From contig OX326960.1 in assembly GCA_946800325.1 (NCBI GenBank), forward strand, positions 16,454,393 to 16,518,392: DNA of 64,000 nt, given 5' to 3'. The stretch comes from Luzula sylvatica (Eukaryota > Streptophyta > Magnoliopsida > Poales > Juncaceae). The position numbers were made by a program, and so were the translations under genes. Under the pieces are notes generated by a model that saw only the letters and a program-made list of their open reading frames with translations, had not been told where the DNA came from and searched no databases. Each line of letters starts with the position of its first letter. The first letter of the stretch is position 1. This document shows positions 12,460-22,815 of the stretch, in pieces.

Positions 12460-13545
12460 CTGAATTTTTTTATATTCTGGAAGCATTTTTATTTTTTATT
12501 TTTGGCAGGTTTTATTTTTTTTATTCACTATTGTTTTTCCTTTTTTTGTTCAACTTCTTTTTTACTTTTTTGAATTTTTAATTAACTTATTTTTGTTGTT
12601 ATTGTTCTTTTGTCCCTGTTTTTGTTTAACTATTTATTTCTTTTTTCTAATTATTTTTTCTTTATTCAATTCTGTTCTGTTTTTCAGAACTCATTCTTCA
12701 AATTTTTAATTAACTTTTTTTTTCTTTTTATTTCCTGTTTTTGTTCATTCATTTATAATTTTTATTTTTGGCAGGTTTTATTTTTTTATTCACTATAATT
12801 TTGGACTCTTTACTTATTACAAGGTGTGTTTTCTTTGTTTGTAGGAACGTGAATATGTGGGTTTCAAGTTTCGGCAAGACTTGAAGATTTGAGTTTCGGC
12901 AAAACTAGAAGATTTGACGGTTCAAACATTTGTTCGGAAAAAAGGATAATATCTCTATTGTTATTTCGTTATTGTATTAAATTATAAAACTAAATTTGAT
13001 AGGACAAACTATCAATAGAATTTCAGTTTTAGGTTAATTTAGTTTGTAGTGGTGTGTGTGTAGGTTAATTTTTGGCAGGTTTTTTATTCACTGTTGTTTC
13101 TTTTTTTGTTCAACTTTTTTTTTTACTTTTTTCAACTCTGTTTTTTTTTTTAACTTTTTTCGAATTTGTAATGAAATTATTATATTTGCATACACTGAAA
13201 TATTTTTTGTATTTTTTCATACTGAAATGTTTTTTAAATTCTGGAAGCATTTTATTTTTTATTTTTGGCAGGTTTTTTTTAATTCACTGTTGTTTTTCTT
13301 ATTTTGTTCAACTTTTTTTTTTCTTTTTCTTTACTATTTTTGTTCATTCAATTATAATTTTTTTTTGGCAGTTTTTTTTTTATTATTCATTATTTTTTCG
13401 GACTCTTTGCTTATTACAAGTAGTGTTTTCTTTGTTTGTAGGAACATGAATATGTGGGCTTTGAGTTTCGGCAAGACTTGACGATTTGAGTTTCGGCAAA
13501 ACTAGAAGATCAGAGTTTTTCTTTTGACAACTAGACGATTCGAAC
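12460..13545 (+). repeat. ~600 bp internal duplication in CACTA-2, T-rich
   Basis: Two copies share a TTCTGGAAGCATTTT block followed by a TTTTTGGCAGG block (about 12475-12510 and 13238-13275). They also share a GAATATGTGGG..TTTCGGCAAGACTTGA block (about 12848-12890 and 13447-13490). The long runs of F and L in plus-strand frames come from the poly-T bias and are not proteins. A short exon-like tail (13440-13545) precedes 3'-UTR-like sequence. Confidence 0.55.
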
Positions 13546-13762
13546 ATTTGGTCCAAAAAAGGATTTATTTGTTTAGGATTATGTCGTGGGACTTATGTGT
13601 GTTTTGTTTATGTCGTAGGATTTATGTGGGTTTGGATTTCGTATGGTTTATGTGTGTCATCGAATTGTTATGTGTATGTCGCGGGACTTATTTGTGTTCG
13701 TTTTATGTCGTGCTACTTATTTGTGTTATTGTGTATCGTTGAATTGTCGAAGAGTTTTTCCT

Positions 13763-13972
13763 TTAATTAATTAATATTATTATATTAATTTATAATATAT
13801 AATATATTAATAAATAATTTTAATTATTATATAATATATAATAATTTATTTAATAAATAATATATAATATTAATATATAATTTAATTAATATAATATATA
13901 ATTAATATAATATATAATTAATACAATATATAATTAATATATAATATTAATTTATAATATATAATATAATAC
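13763..13972. repeat. TAATATATAATTA low-complexity tract
   Basis: About 200 bp of A and T only, in imperfect ATAATATATAATTAAT units, lying just inside the right subterminal region of CACTA-2. Confidence 0.9.
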
Positions 13973-14948
13973 AATTAGGGACTGGCCGTCCCTACTAAAA
14001 CCGTCCCTAAAAGCCCTATTGGGACTGGCCGTCCCTAAAACCTGCATTGTCCTTTCTGTCATATGTCATGTACTTTTCAGGGTAAGGGACTCCTCGTCCC
14101 TAAACCTGACCGACCCTACAAGCCCTATTGGGACGGCCCGTCCCTAATGTTGCGCTGTCCTTTTTTCTGCACATGTCAGTGTAATATTGACCTTAGGGAC
14201 GGCCTGACACAAAACACACCGACCCAAAAGCCATTTAGGGACGGCCCGACCCTATCAGGGTCGGAGGCTTCAGGGACGGTACAGCAGGGACGGCTAACCG
14301 ACCCCAAATTGGTTAGGGACGTTTTGAGATTATTTAGGGACGGTTAAAACCGACCCAAATCAAATGCTATGTTGTAGTGATATAAGCATATAGATTAAGT
14401 ACACACGGTTAGGAGCTTAATCTTCATCATCCGTTTAGAATTATGTTTTCTAGCAACACCAAATATATCGATGAGATCGATATGATAGATGACTTTTGGG
14501 CCGGAATTACCGTAATTAACCTTGATAGTCAAAGAATAGTTCTTAGACTTAAAGGAACGTGTTGGACATGGAAATGGTAGATTTAGGGCTCGAGACTTTG
14601 ACTTTAGAGAAAGCCGGGTTCGATAAACTTTAAGAAGAAATCGAACGATATTACATGCCTTGTGGTGACATGTATAGACGCAAATTGCTCAAAATTATTT
14701 TGAGAATTCGGGTGCATACGAAAATAAAACACAACGCTCATGAAATAGTTTCAAGAGCTAGAACACGTTGAATGGTTCAATGCGGCTCAAAGAGTAGGTT
14801 AATTTTGAGATGCCTTATGGCTCTTTGATTAACACTCGTGTGTTGATGGTACGAGATTTGATCTTCGTGACCGAATATCATATGCACTCAATAGATAAGT
14901 CGATCTCAGAGTTGCATGAGATGCGATGTAAATTTCAATAGGAGATGC

Positions 14949-15468
14949 TGATGGGAATTCTCCCGTCCCCGGGCCCGCGCAGCGGATATGAAGGCCTGGT
15001 CCGGTTCCCAAATCCCGAGATCACGCTTCGATATCGAGGGTACGATGCAAAGTAGGATAGACGATTACCAGCTTGAAATTGATCACGCGAGACGGGTTGA
15101 TCGCTCACATCCTTCTCCTCTTCGGTGTCACGTTGGTGACTAGTCTGTGCATCCCATACCACATGTCTCTCACCGTCTTGACACGTCTCCGGTTGTCTTC
15201 CACAACTTTTTGCTCCTTCGGTTTGATCACAACGAAGAGCCACAAGTGTCACTCCTCTACCCGTATCCACCATGAGTCCTAGCACCTCGTTTACGGGTAT
15301 ACCTTCCTAGACGATATAACGGTAAACTTGCTTGATATAATTGATTCTCTAAACCGAGAAAAATCCCTTTTCTCGTTTTTCTCTTGCTTCACACCCTTTC
15401 ACTCTATGAAATAGTGTCTCTTTCTAAAATATAATGACATGGACAAAATCTCCTCATAATCACTGTTC

Positions 15469-15523
<55 letters not shown>

Positions 15524-15913
15524 ATCCTATTTATACTAAATAGGATAATGACACCCAAAATGCACGTTTTAGACACACCAAACAGTGTGTACAAAAAAAA
15601 AAATGCCAGAAAACAGTTTTTTAACACAGTGCGTCATGACGAATCATATGGTCCGTCATGACGCACGATGCCAAAAAGTCTCAGGACAAGACACACATCG
15701 TATCGTCATGACGCACCATATGGTCCGTCCTGACGCACGATGGTATTTTTCCTCCATTGCAGACTAAACACACTAGGTGCGTCATGACGCACAATGTTAT
15801 TTTTCCCAATTATGCACAATCCTATTGTGCATCCATCCGTCTTCTCGAACACGTACGTTCGTGTGTCCTTGTGTGTACAATTTTACGGTTGACCTGAAAC
15901 TGCATTTCTTTCA
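14949..15913 (-). repeat. 3' LTR of copia B with GTCATGAC palindromes
   Basis: The ends are TGAAAGAAATGCAG on the minus strand and CCCATCA at 14949 (one or two changes from the family CCCAACA). A purine-rich tract follows at 15914-15926. A (GA)n tract occupies 15472-15522. Five to six copies of GTGCGTCATGACGCAC or variants lie at 15629-15792; that at 15777-15792 is perfect. The same repeats occur in solo LTR E. Confidence 0.8.
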
Positions 15914-17484
15914 GTCTCCCACTCAATTTCAGATCTACCTAAAAGGTACTCAGGCATATCCAATATGCACGATGATAGAGAATATAACTCGCGTATCAAA
16001 TATAATATAAGCCATGCACATCCTATGTGCCAATTCTTGTAATCAACCCCGACATAGTACGACTCATTGTGTGACCGTGTTGGTTCGTTTAACGATGGCA
16101 GTAGGCCATTTCCAAAGCCCTACAAGCCCATGAGCAGGATCTAGTCACTCCATCATGGCTACCCATGTTAAAACGAAAAATGATTGTGATCATTGTGCCT
16201 ATCTCGAAGAGCGGTTACTAGTTCTCTTGTTAGAGATATCCGTTAATCAAAAGGCATGGTGATAGTCATCCTTATATCTTGATTAACTATAATTATTCCT
16301 CGATTTTGAATTGAGTTAACAAATTACAATCGATATTAACCTTTAATATCATTGACTATGGCCATAATTTTCGTTAATCAATTCATCGAGCGGCCTAAGA
16401 GATATCTCTTCCTTTCAGAATAAACAATTCCTATCTTGCAGACTTATATTGAATTTCTTGTTTCAGACAATACCCAATGATGACCATTTTGGCCCCTTGT
16501 TACAGCAGGCGTAAAGTCATATCAAAGCATTGTGTTACGCATGTAATGCAATCAATGGTCCCCTCAAGTATGAAGAACCTAAAACCCTACTCGTCGCAAG
16601 TCCATCTATAATGACTAAACCATGTCATGGCCTCGCGGCTTTGATCATATCCAATTCATGTAACCTAACATATATCTACGTTTCCGATTCGACAAGCACC
16701 TTGTCCCATGATTAGCAAAACATTATCATCTCCTCGGCTAACGTACTAGCGTACGCGTTCAGTCTATTCCCTTGTAATAGAAATGCTTCTCTCTTAAGCA
16801 AACTGATCCGCGACTAGGGATGTGTAGAAATGAAACTTTATGTGTGACGGTTTTGCTGCACATAATCATCAATTATGCCGACGTCCACACAAGCTCAAAT
16901 CAAGGTTCATGTAAAAATAGTATTACACAACCCGCACTCAATTTTCATATAAGGTGAATGCATATTAATTTAAGTAAACAAAGATTTTAAAGGGATGTAT
17001 TCATATGGATTAAGTATTTGGGTGATACAACGTTTACCTATGGGTATCTCCATACCCATAACCTACGAGGACTATCGTATTAGATAACTACACTCTACTC
17101 TCTTCTTCCTCCTCTAGGTATCTCCATACCCATAGTCATTGCATGACAGTCACGCGCGACTAAAGAGAGCGGTTTTGTAAACGGGTCCGGACGTTGCGCT
17201 AGTGTTAATCTTCATAAGGCTTGGAACATTTTCAATACCTACGATCACATCTTTTCACAAAATTTCATGGATCAATGAAATTTTTCTAAGTATTGGCAAG
17301 AAATGATTGTGACCTCGGTATTTTTGGCTTGTACTATTGCGTTTCACGCAATACACAATCATAAATCCGATAACTCGTGACTACTCGAGTTTGGTCATGT
17401 ATCCTTGATCCATACCGCTTCCTTTTGTGATTAATAACCGCAATATACTCGCCTCCGTAAATAGAATCATAAACTATTGGTCCT

Positions 17485-19877
17485 TGTTGACGCGTCGTTT
17501 TCGCACAACAAAATATTTTTTAAGATAAAAATAGTATTGGATCAATAGGGGTATCGATCCACGAGGAATATATGCACTATTAAATTAATATTTAATTCAA
17601 AACTTAATGAAATGCCATGAACCTTTTTAATTATGTTCATTATCATATATATGAGGTATGGTACAAATTTGGTACGATTTAGAGTTATATATAAAAAATT
17701 ATTAAGTATTTACAAAACAGTCTCTGGCATATTTGTGCAAATATCCAGTTAAGTCTTCGAATCAATATTAGTTCCGAACTGTTTTGCACATTAAATAACT
17801 AAATATCTAGAACTTCAAATTAGATTATTTGTATAGAATTGAAGTATGATATTAGTACTATTCAGTGGTGAAATTTGTTTGGTCTAAAACGGTCTAGATA
17901 TTTTACAATTCATGCACAAACTTGTAAAAACCCAAATATTCACACAGTTTTGCAATTAAACCCTTGATCCCGTATATAAAGTTCAATATTCAAAATTCTA
18001 TAACAAATGAAAAATAAAACCAAAACAGATTATTCAAAAGGGTTTGAAAATATTGTTTGATCATGAATATCAATTAACTGGCTTGATCCTGATCAATCTA
18101 TAAATCAGTTAAAAATGGTCAAGGAAGATGTTCTATAGATTCGAATTCTATGAAATTAAGTCAAAAATCTAGAAACTGAAATTTAGGTTTTGAGTGAACT
18201 TTAAAAATCAATAACAATTCGACCAAAATTCCAAATTCAAATTTGTAAAAAGAGATTTCAAGAACACATAAAGATCATATGAAAAACATCAATTGATAAT
18301 TAAGCAGTTCTGAATACTTTAATAATTAATTAAGAAAATCAGACAGTAATTAACAGAAAAATAGGGTTTCTTGACAAAGAAAATTCAAATAAATTAAAAT
18401 AAAATCCAGAAAAATAGGAAAAAGGTTCATAATAATCAATCAAGAGATTTTACATAGATTTGCATAAGAAAATCACAACCTAGTCCTACTGTGAGAGAAA
18501 TAAGGAAAATATCACCTAATAAAGAGAAAATTGATGAACTCGAAGGCTTTGGAAGGCTTGAGTAGGAAGATCCAGCTTGAAGAAAGGTAGAAGGAGATCT
18601 GAGGTAGCTCAATTGGCCTAGGCGTCACACCAATTTGCTGAAATGACTGAATTGCCCCTGATTTTGTGTCAGAACTGGCTTGAAGATAAACCAATGGGTT
18701 TCAGTCACTTCTCCAATTTCCTTCACCTCTCTAGACCACACTAAGCCAGAAAACTCGTAAACAATCTCTCTTTTCACTGGTGATGACTGATTTCTCCCTG
18801 AAATGGTAAGTTCAGGAGGAAAATAGGGTTTATGCCTCTCTCAAATCAAACCAAGTATGGAAGAATTGTTCTATAGGCTTTAGGAAGGTATTCTAAGCTT
18901 TTGAATGGAATGAAACTCTCTCCGATCGAATCCGCTGTCTATGAACAAGAACCCTAGCATTTATAGGCAAAATCCGTACTTCCTGGACCAGTTCTTACAA
19001 AATTGACCCACCTTCATCTCCACGTTCTCATTTCGTGCAAGTTTGATATTTGGATCACTGGATTTGGTCCACAGAATCGAAAGTTATGACTCGTCCATTG
19101 ATTTGTGGTTCTTGCTCGATCTTGATTTTTTAGTTCAAATTAGTATATGGGCTGTTCAATGGAGGTGTCCATTTATTAGGAAATGGAGAGAAGGAACATG
19201 GCAGTTATGCACAGTAAATGCTGAAGTGGTAGTTAAGACCTGGATCCTCTCTGACAGTAGCGGTGTGTCTACTCGTGTAATGATCCATTTTGAGTATGTT
19301 TTTGAGTTTTTAATGGGCTGCACAAAATCTCTGCCACAGAAGATCTTCTTAATGGTAGTGGGTTGATGAGTTATTGCTGGGTTGTTCGGATTTCGTGTGA
19401 GCTGTTCTGTGTGGCCATTCGTGTAACGAGTCACTCGGTTGTGGTACCCACTTTCTCTCTCCTCATTTCTCTCTCATCCTTCATCCAAATATTTAATGTG
19501 AATATACCATATTGATCAGGAGAATGAGACGAATCCAAATCTGGGATTGGTTTTTCTTTATTTCAAGTAGAAAATTTACGTCTTCATGTGGGGCCCACAA
19601 GTGGGACCCACTTTCTCTCTCTTCACTTCTCTCTCATCCCTTCTCTTAATTTTATGATATTATATATCAAATTTATCAGAAAAGAGAGAGGAATGCATCC
19701 GTCATCTTGAAATTCCCAAATTCCTACTTTTAACCCTGAAATTAACACAAATTCAAATAGTTAATCAATTTCTAATGATATTTAAAATTATTAACAATTT
19801 ATATGTCAACTAAGTGATATGTTGTGCTAAAATCCCATTTTTAACCCTTTAAAATGTGCTCAAAATAGATTTTATCA
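17485..19877. mobile_element. TG..CA insertion of 2.4 kb in copia B, probably a solo LTR
   Basis: It begins TGTTGACGCGTCG and ends TTTATCA. The flanks GTCCT (17480-17484) and GTCAT (19878-19882) look like a 5-bp target duplication with one change. Removing it restores the alignment with copia A across GTC(A)TGTGGAACC. No gag or pol frame is present. An AGGGGTATCGATCCACGAGG stretch near 17555, and a GCCTATAAATGC TATA-like block read on the minus strand near 18960, suggest a minus-strand LTR of a large Ty3/gypsy-type element. The family is not identified. Confidence 0.6.
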
Positions 19878-21605
19878 GTCATGTGGAACCTTTCCACATA
19901 ACCGTGTTTTCGTTTAAGCAAAATATGTACACACTTTGTGATCGAAAGTCGTGCTACATATTTGAATGTGATAAATATTTGGAAACTGCCGTTGTTATAA
20001 CTCTTTATAACCAACACGTCATCCACACCATTAGAGATAAAATAAAATCCTGAATTCTTTCGCAAATTATTCAAGGATAAACTTCACCACTATCAATACA
20101 AATCCCGATGGGTTTAAATATACATAACCATTATGTATATATACGTATAATCATTATACATTACAAGAGTTAGTCTCATGTAATCGCATCGCATTACATT
20201 CAAACTCGTGTAATTCCCTTGGATTTTATTGACGGTGAATTAGATGCTTTATGTGTACGACGTATAGCCACATACATATCATGGCAGATATAATATATCC
20301 TCACATCAAATGTAAAGATTCATATTATTACTTTTCGCCCTGCTTGATGCCTCACATCGAGCCGTAGAAAATTTCTGCCATTCGACATTTCGATTTTACT
20401 CCGCCAAGGAGTTATATGTTGAAAACTATTTTGAACAATATGTCGATATACGTGCTATAATATCGAACTGGGAACTCCTTAGATCTATCATATATCCTAT
20501 AGATCTTCACGCTTAATTCATAAGCGGTCTCGCCTAAATCCTTTGTCGTTACAAGAAATATAACGCGGCTCCCACTAACCTTCATGTGTACACAAAGTTT
20601 CCATTCTTTCCGACAATTTTATAACAGTTTATAACTTCGTCAAAAGAATATTCCAATTCCGAGAAGATTTCTCTAATCCATCATATGGATTGTTAAAGCG
20701 TGCATATCCTATCCCGATTCTTTTCAATTGAAAAAACCGTAAGGTTGTGTCAAGAACACATCCTTACATAAAATTTCTGTCAAGAAATTTGGTTTTGACA
20801 TCTATTTTGCCACATCACATAGTCATAATATGCGACCATGGCAAGCAGAATTTGAGAATGCAAAAGCATGGCAACATGTGAAAATGTTTCTTCATAGTCC
20901 GACTATGAAATACTTGAAACTTTTCGCTACTAGCCTCGCTTTGTTATATGCGTACTCTTATCCATGTCGATTCTCATTTTGAAAATCCATTCACATTTCA
21001 CGAGTCTAACCCGGAAAGTAATGAAATCAAGTTCTAAACTTGATAATTTACACGGATCAAATCTCAGATTTCATGACACTTTGCCATGTGGAACCGTTAC
21101 TTTTCATACCATCCTTGTAGGATATCTAATCATCATATGATTTCGATCAATCATCATTAGCCACGATAAATCCGTATTTACTAGCTTATGATATAGCCTA
21201 CTTGATCTACGAAAAATTATTTGTGTGTTCGACTCGTATTCATCAACTATTGATGAAGTCGTGTCAACTTTCATCGGCACAATGTTCATTTTCAGATCTC
21301 GAACTCTTTTGAGATTTATTCTACTCCCACTAGCCCGCGTAGAGATTAATGACATCAAATTCCAAACTTGTGCGCATTATGTCTTCCTCCAAGAAGGCAT
21401 CTCTTCGAGCCACAAAAATCTCATTTTCGTCAGGATGTTAGAACTAATACACTTTAGTTTCCTTAAGGATATATGATAAACGAACAATTTTCAGATTTGG
21501 GATTGAGTTTAACCGAAATAAATTTCGAAATATACTCACATCCTCAAATCCACACAAATGACTACTTTGGAACCATTCCGACCCACATCTCATATAAGAT
21601 ATGGA

Positions 21606-21715
21606 CCATAAACCTTCTAATCGGTACAAAAGACGCCATATGAGATATGGATCAGATTGATTTCGAAATTGTCATTTGTACAGATTTGAGGATATGGATC
21701 GGAATGGTTTCGAAA
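21606..21715 (+). repeat. Inverted partial copy at the right end of copia B (fold-back)
   Basis: At about 21605 the minus-strand copia sequence turns back on itself. The next ~110 bp read as copia in plus orientation and match copia A near 895-1005. The two arms share ATATGGACCATAAACC-type and ACAGATTTGAGGATATG blocks. An (AT)n tract (21726-21752) follows, then unrelated DNA. Confidence 0.65.
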
Positions 21716-21752
21716 TATCATTCAATATATATATATATATATATATATATAC

Positions 21753-22700
21753 AACATATGTTATATTTTATTATATGTGTGATATATCTTTTTGTCTTAT
21801 AACCTTTTGAGTGTATCATATATTTTTGAAATATTCATTTTTTAAAAATAATACAAATATAAAACTTACATGTTTGATCCATTTTTCAATATGCATCATA
21901 TACATTTCTTCGTGAGTAAATTTTATTTATATTTTTTTAGTCAAAATTTATACTTTTTATATGACAATTTAGATATTCTTTTTGTGGGTTTCAATATGCG
22001 ATAGACGAACAAAATGAAAAAAAAAATTGAACAAAAATATAAACTATGATGCTACGTGATAGAGTAAACTTGGTGAACCGGCATGCACAATATCGGGCAT
22101 GCGTTATTACCCTCAATTTAAAATTATGTTTTTGAATAAATCAATAAAATTGATACAACATTATATTCGTAGGTATTCTATCATGTCCGTGAGAGTCCCT
22201 CACAATTCCTCATTATAATTAATCCAATAATGACTAATACCAATTAAGCAATAAATTCATAATTATCTATGATTAAATATTTAAAATTCATCATTAATTA
22301 ATAGGAATCTTAATTACATATTAAATTCTTAGTAATCATGAATGAATGAATCAGTGTGGGGAAATGAGGGGATATTGGGGGAAAGTATAATTTCTCTTAT
22401 ATTAATTAGTAGGAAAAAGTTGAACATACCCTCAAACTCTCCCCTACAAAGCTTGATGACGTGATTAAGATTTAACACCTTAAAAGTTAACATTCCAATT
22501 TATGATTTAAAAATGTTACAATGTCATCAAGAGGTGCCGGGAAGAGATCTTGGGACATACATCACTACTCTAATTAGTATTCTAGTACAACAAAAATAAG
22601 TACACTATTAGTGTAACGAATGGAATGGTAAAAATATTTTACCATCACAGTAAACGTCCCTGGTAATTAATTTGAAGTAAACTCTATGTTTAGCAAGATC
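21753..22700. other. AT-rich intergenic DNA upstream of the RRM gene
   Basis: No gene or repeat family was recognised. The only local structures are an imperfect hairpin, ATGGTAAAA..TTTTACCAT, at 22625-22645 and several A/T runs. The segment presumably contains the promoter of the gene that follows, but I found no convincing TATA box. Confidence 0.5.
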
Positions 22701-22714
22701 ATCACAAAACTTGA

Positions 22715-22815
22715 CCCTCTTTCTCTCTCTCTCTCTCTCTCTCACAGTCACATCACGCTCCCATTTCGAAAAATCTTGGAGAGCAATTGAGAGCACTAGA
22801 GAGTTCAGCGAAAGA
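22715..22815 (+). promoter_or_regulatory. CT-rich 5' UTR of the RRM gene
   Basis: A (CT)n tract at 22715-22743 is followed by ~70 bp without an ATG, up to the start codon at 22816. CT tracts just downstream of the transcription start are common in plant 5' UTRs. The start site itself was not located. Confidence 0.5.

Larger units (their letters stand above)
10883..14379. mobile_element. CACTA-2: non-autonomous CACTA (CMC/EnSpm) DNA transposon, 3.5 kb
   Basis: The termini are CACTACAACATA at 10883 and its inverse TATGTTGTAGTG ending at 14379. A 3-bp target duplication, ATA, flanks it at 10880-10882 and 14380-14382. Subterminal blocks with many short repeats of the type GGGACGGCCCGTCCCTAA fill 10905-11250 and 13970-14350, typical of transposase-binding ends. 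No TNP2/TNPA-like frame is present. The interior is T-rich with a duplicated segment. Insertion in D's leader is exact: removing the element and one ATA rejoins it. Confidence 0.93.
10611..14948 (+). mobile_element. Copia D: leader and gag fragment, split by CACTA-2 and ended by copia B
   Basis: The leader (10611-10882) matches the leader of copia I in reverse complement, including the GAGTTCGGGGCATAG block. After CACTA-2 the element resumes at 14380 with a gag remnant to 14948. The gag frame is broken everywhere. Its lesions match those of copia C (58651-59130), not the intact gag of I. It stops at GATGC, where copia B begins. I did not find the rest of D to the right of B. Confidence 0.8.
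14949..21605 (-). mobile_element. Copia B: degenerate copia, 3' half with 3' LTR
   Basis: On the minus strand it runs from an integrase/RT remnant (about 21605-19883) through RNase H traces (about 17480-17050) and a non-coding tail (17050-15927) to a 3' LTR (15913-14949). It aligns by eye with copia A in reverse complement along its length. A solo-LTR-like insertion at 17485-19877 interrupts it. The left edge is GATGC followed by TGATGGGAATTC. The right edge is not an LTR but an inverted partial copy of itself. No readable enzyme frame survives. Confidence 0.8.

Noticed and set aside
12336..13481. Several F/L-rich frames that look like membrane proteins
   Set aside because: They are poly-T low-complexity DNA in CACTA-2. 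No stable start, no conserved motif, and the two copies of the duplication do not keep a common frame.
15472..15522. CRISPR-like or regular array in the GA and GTCATGAC repeats
   Set aside because: Microsatellite and short palindromes within a plant LTR; no spacers, and not a prokaryotic sequence.
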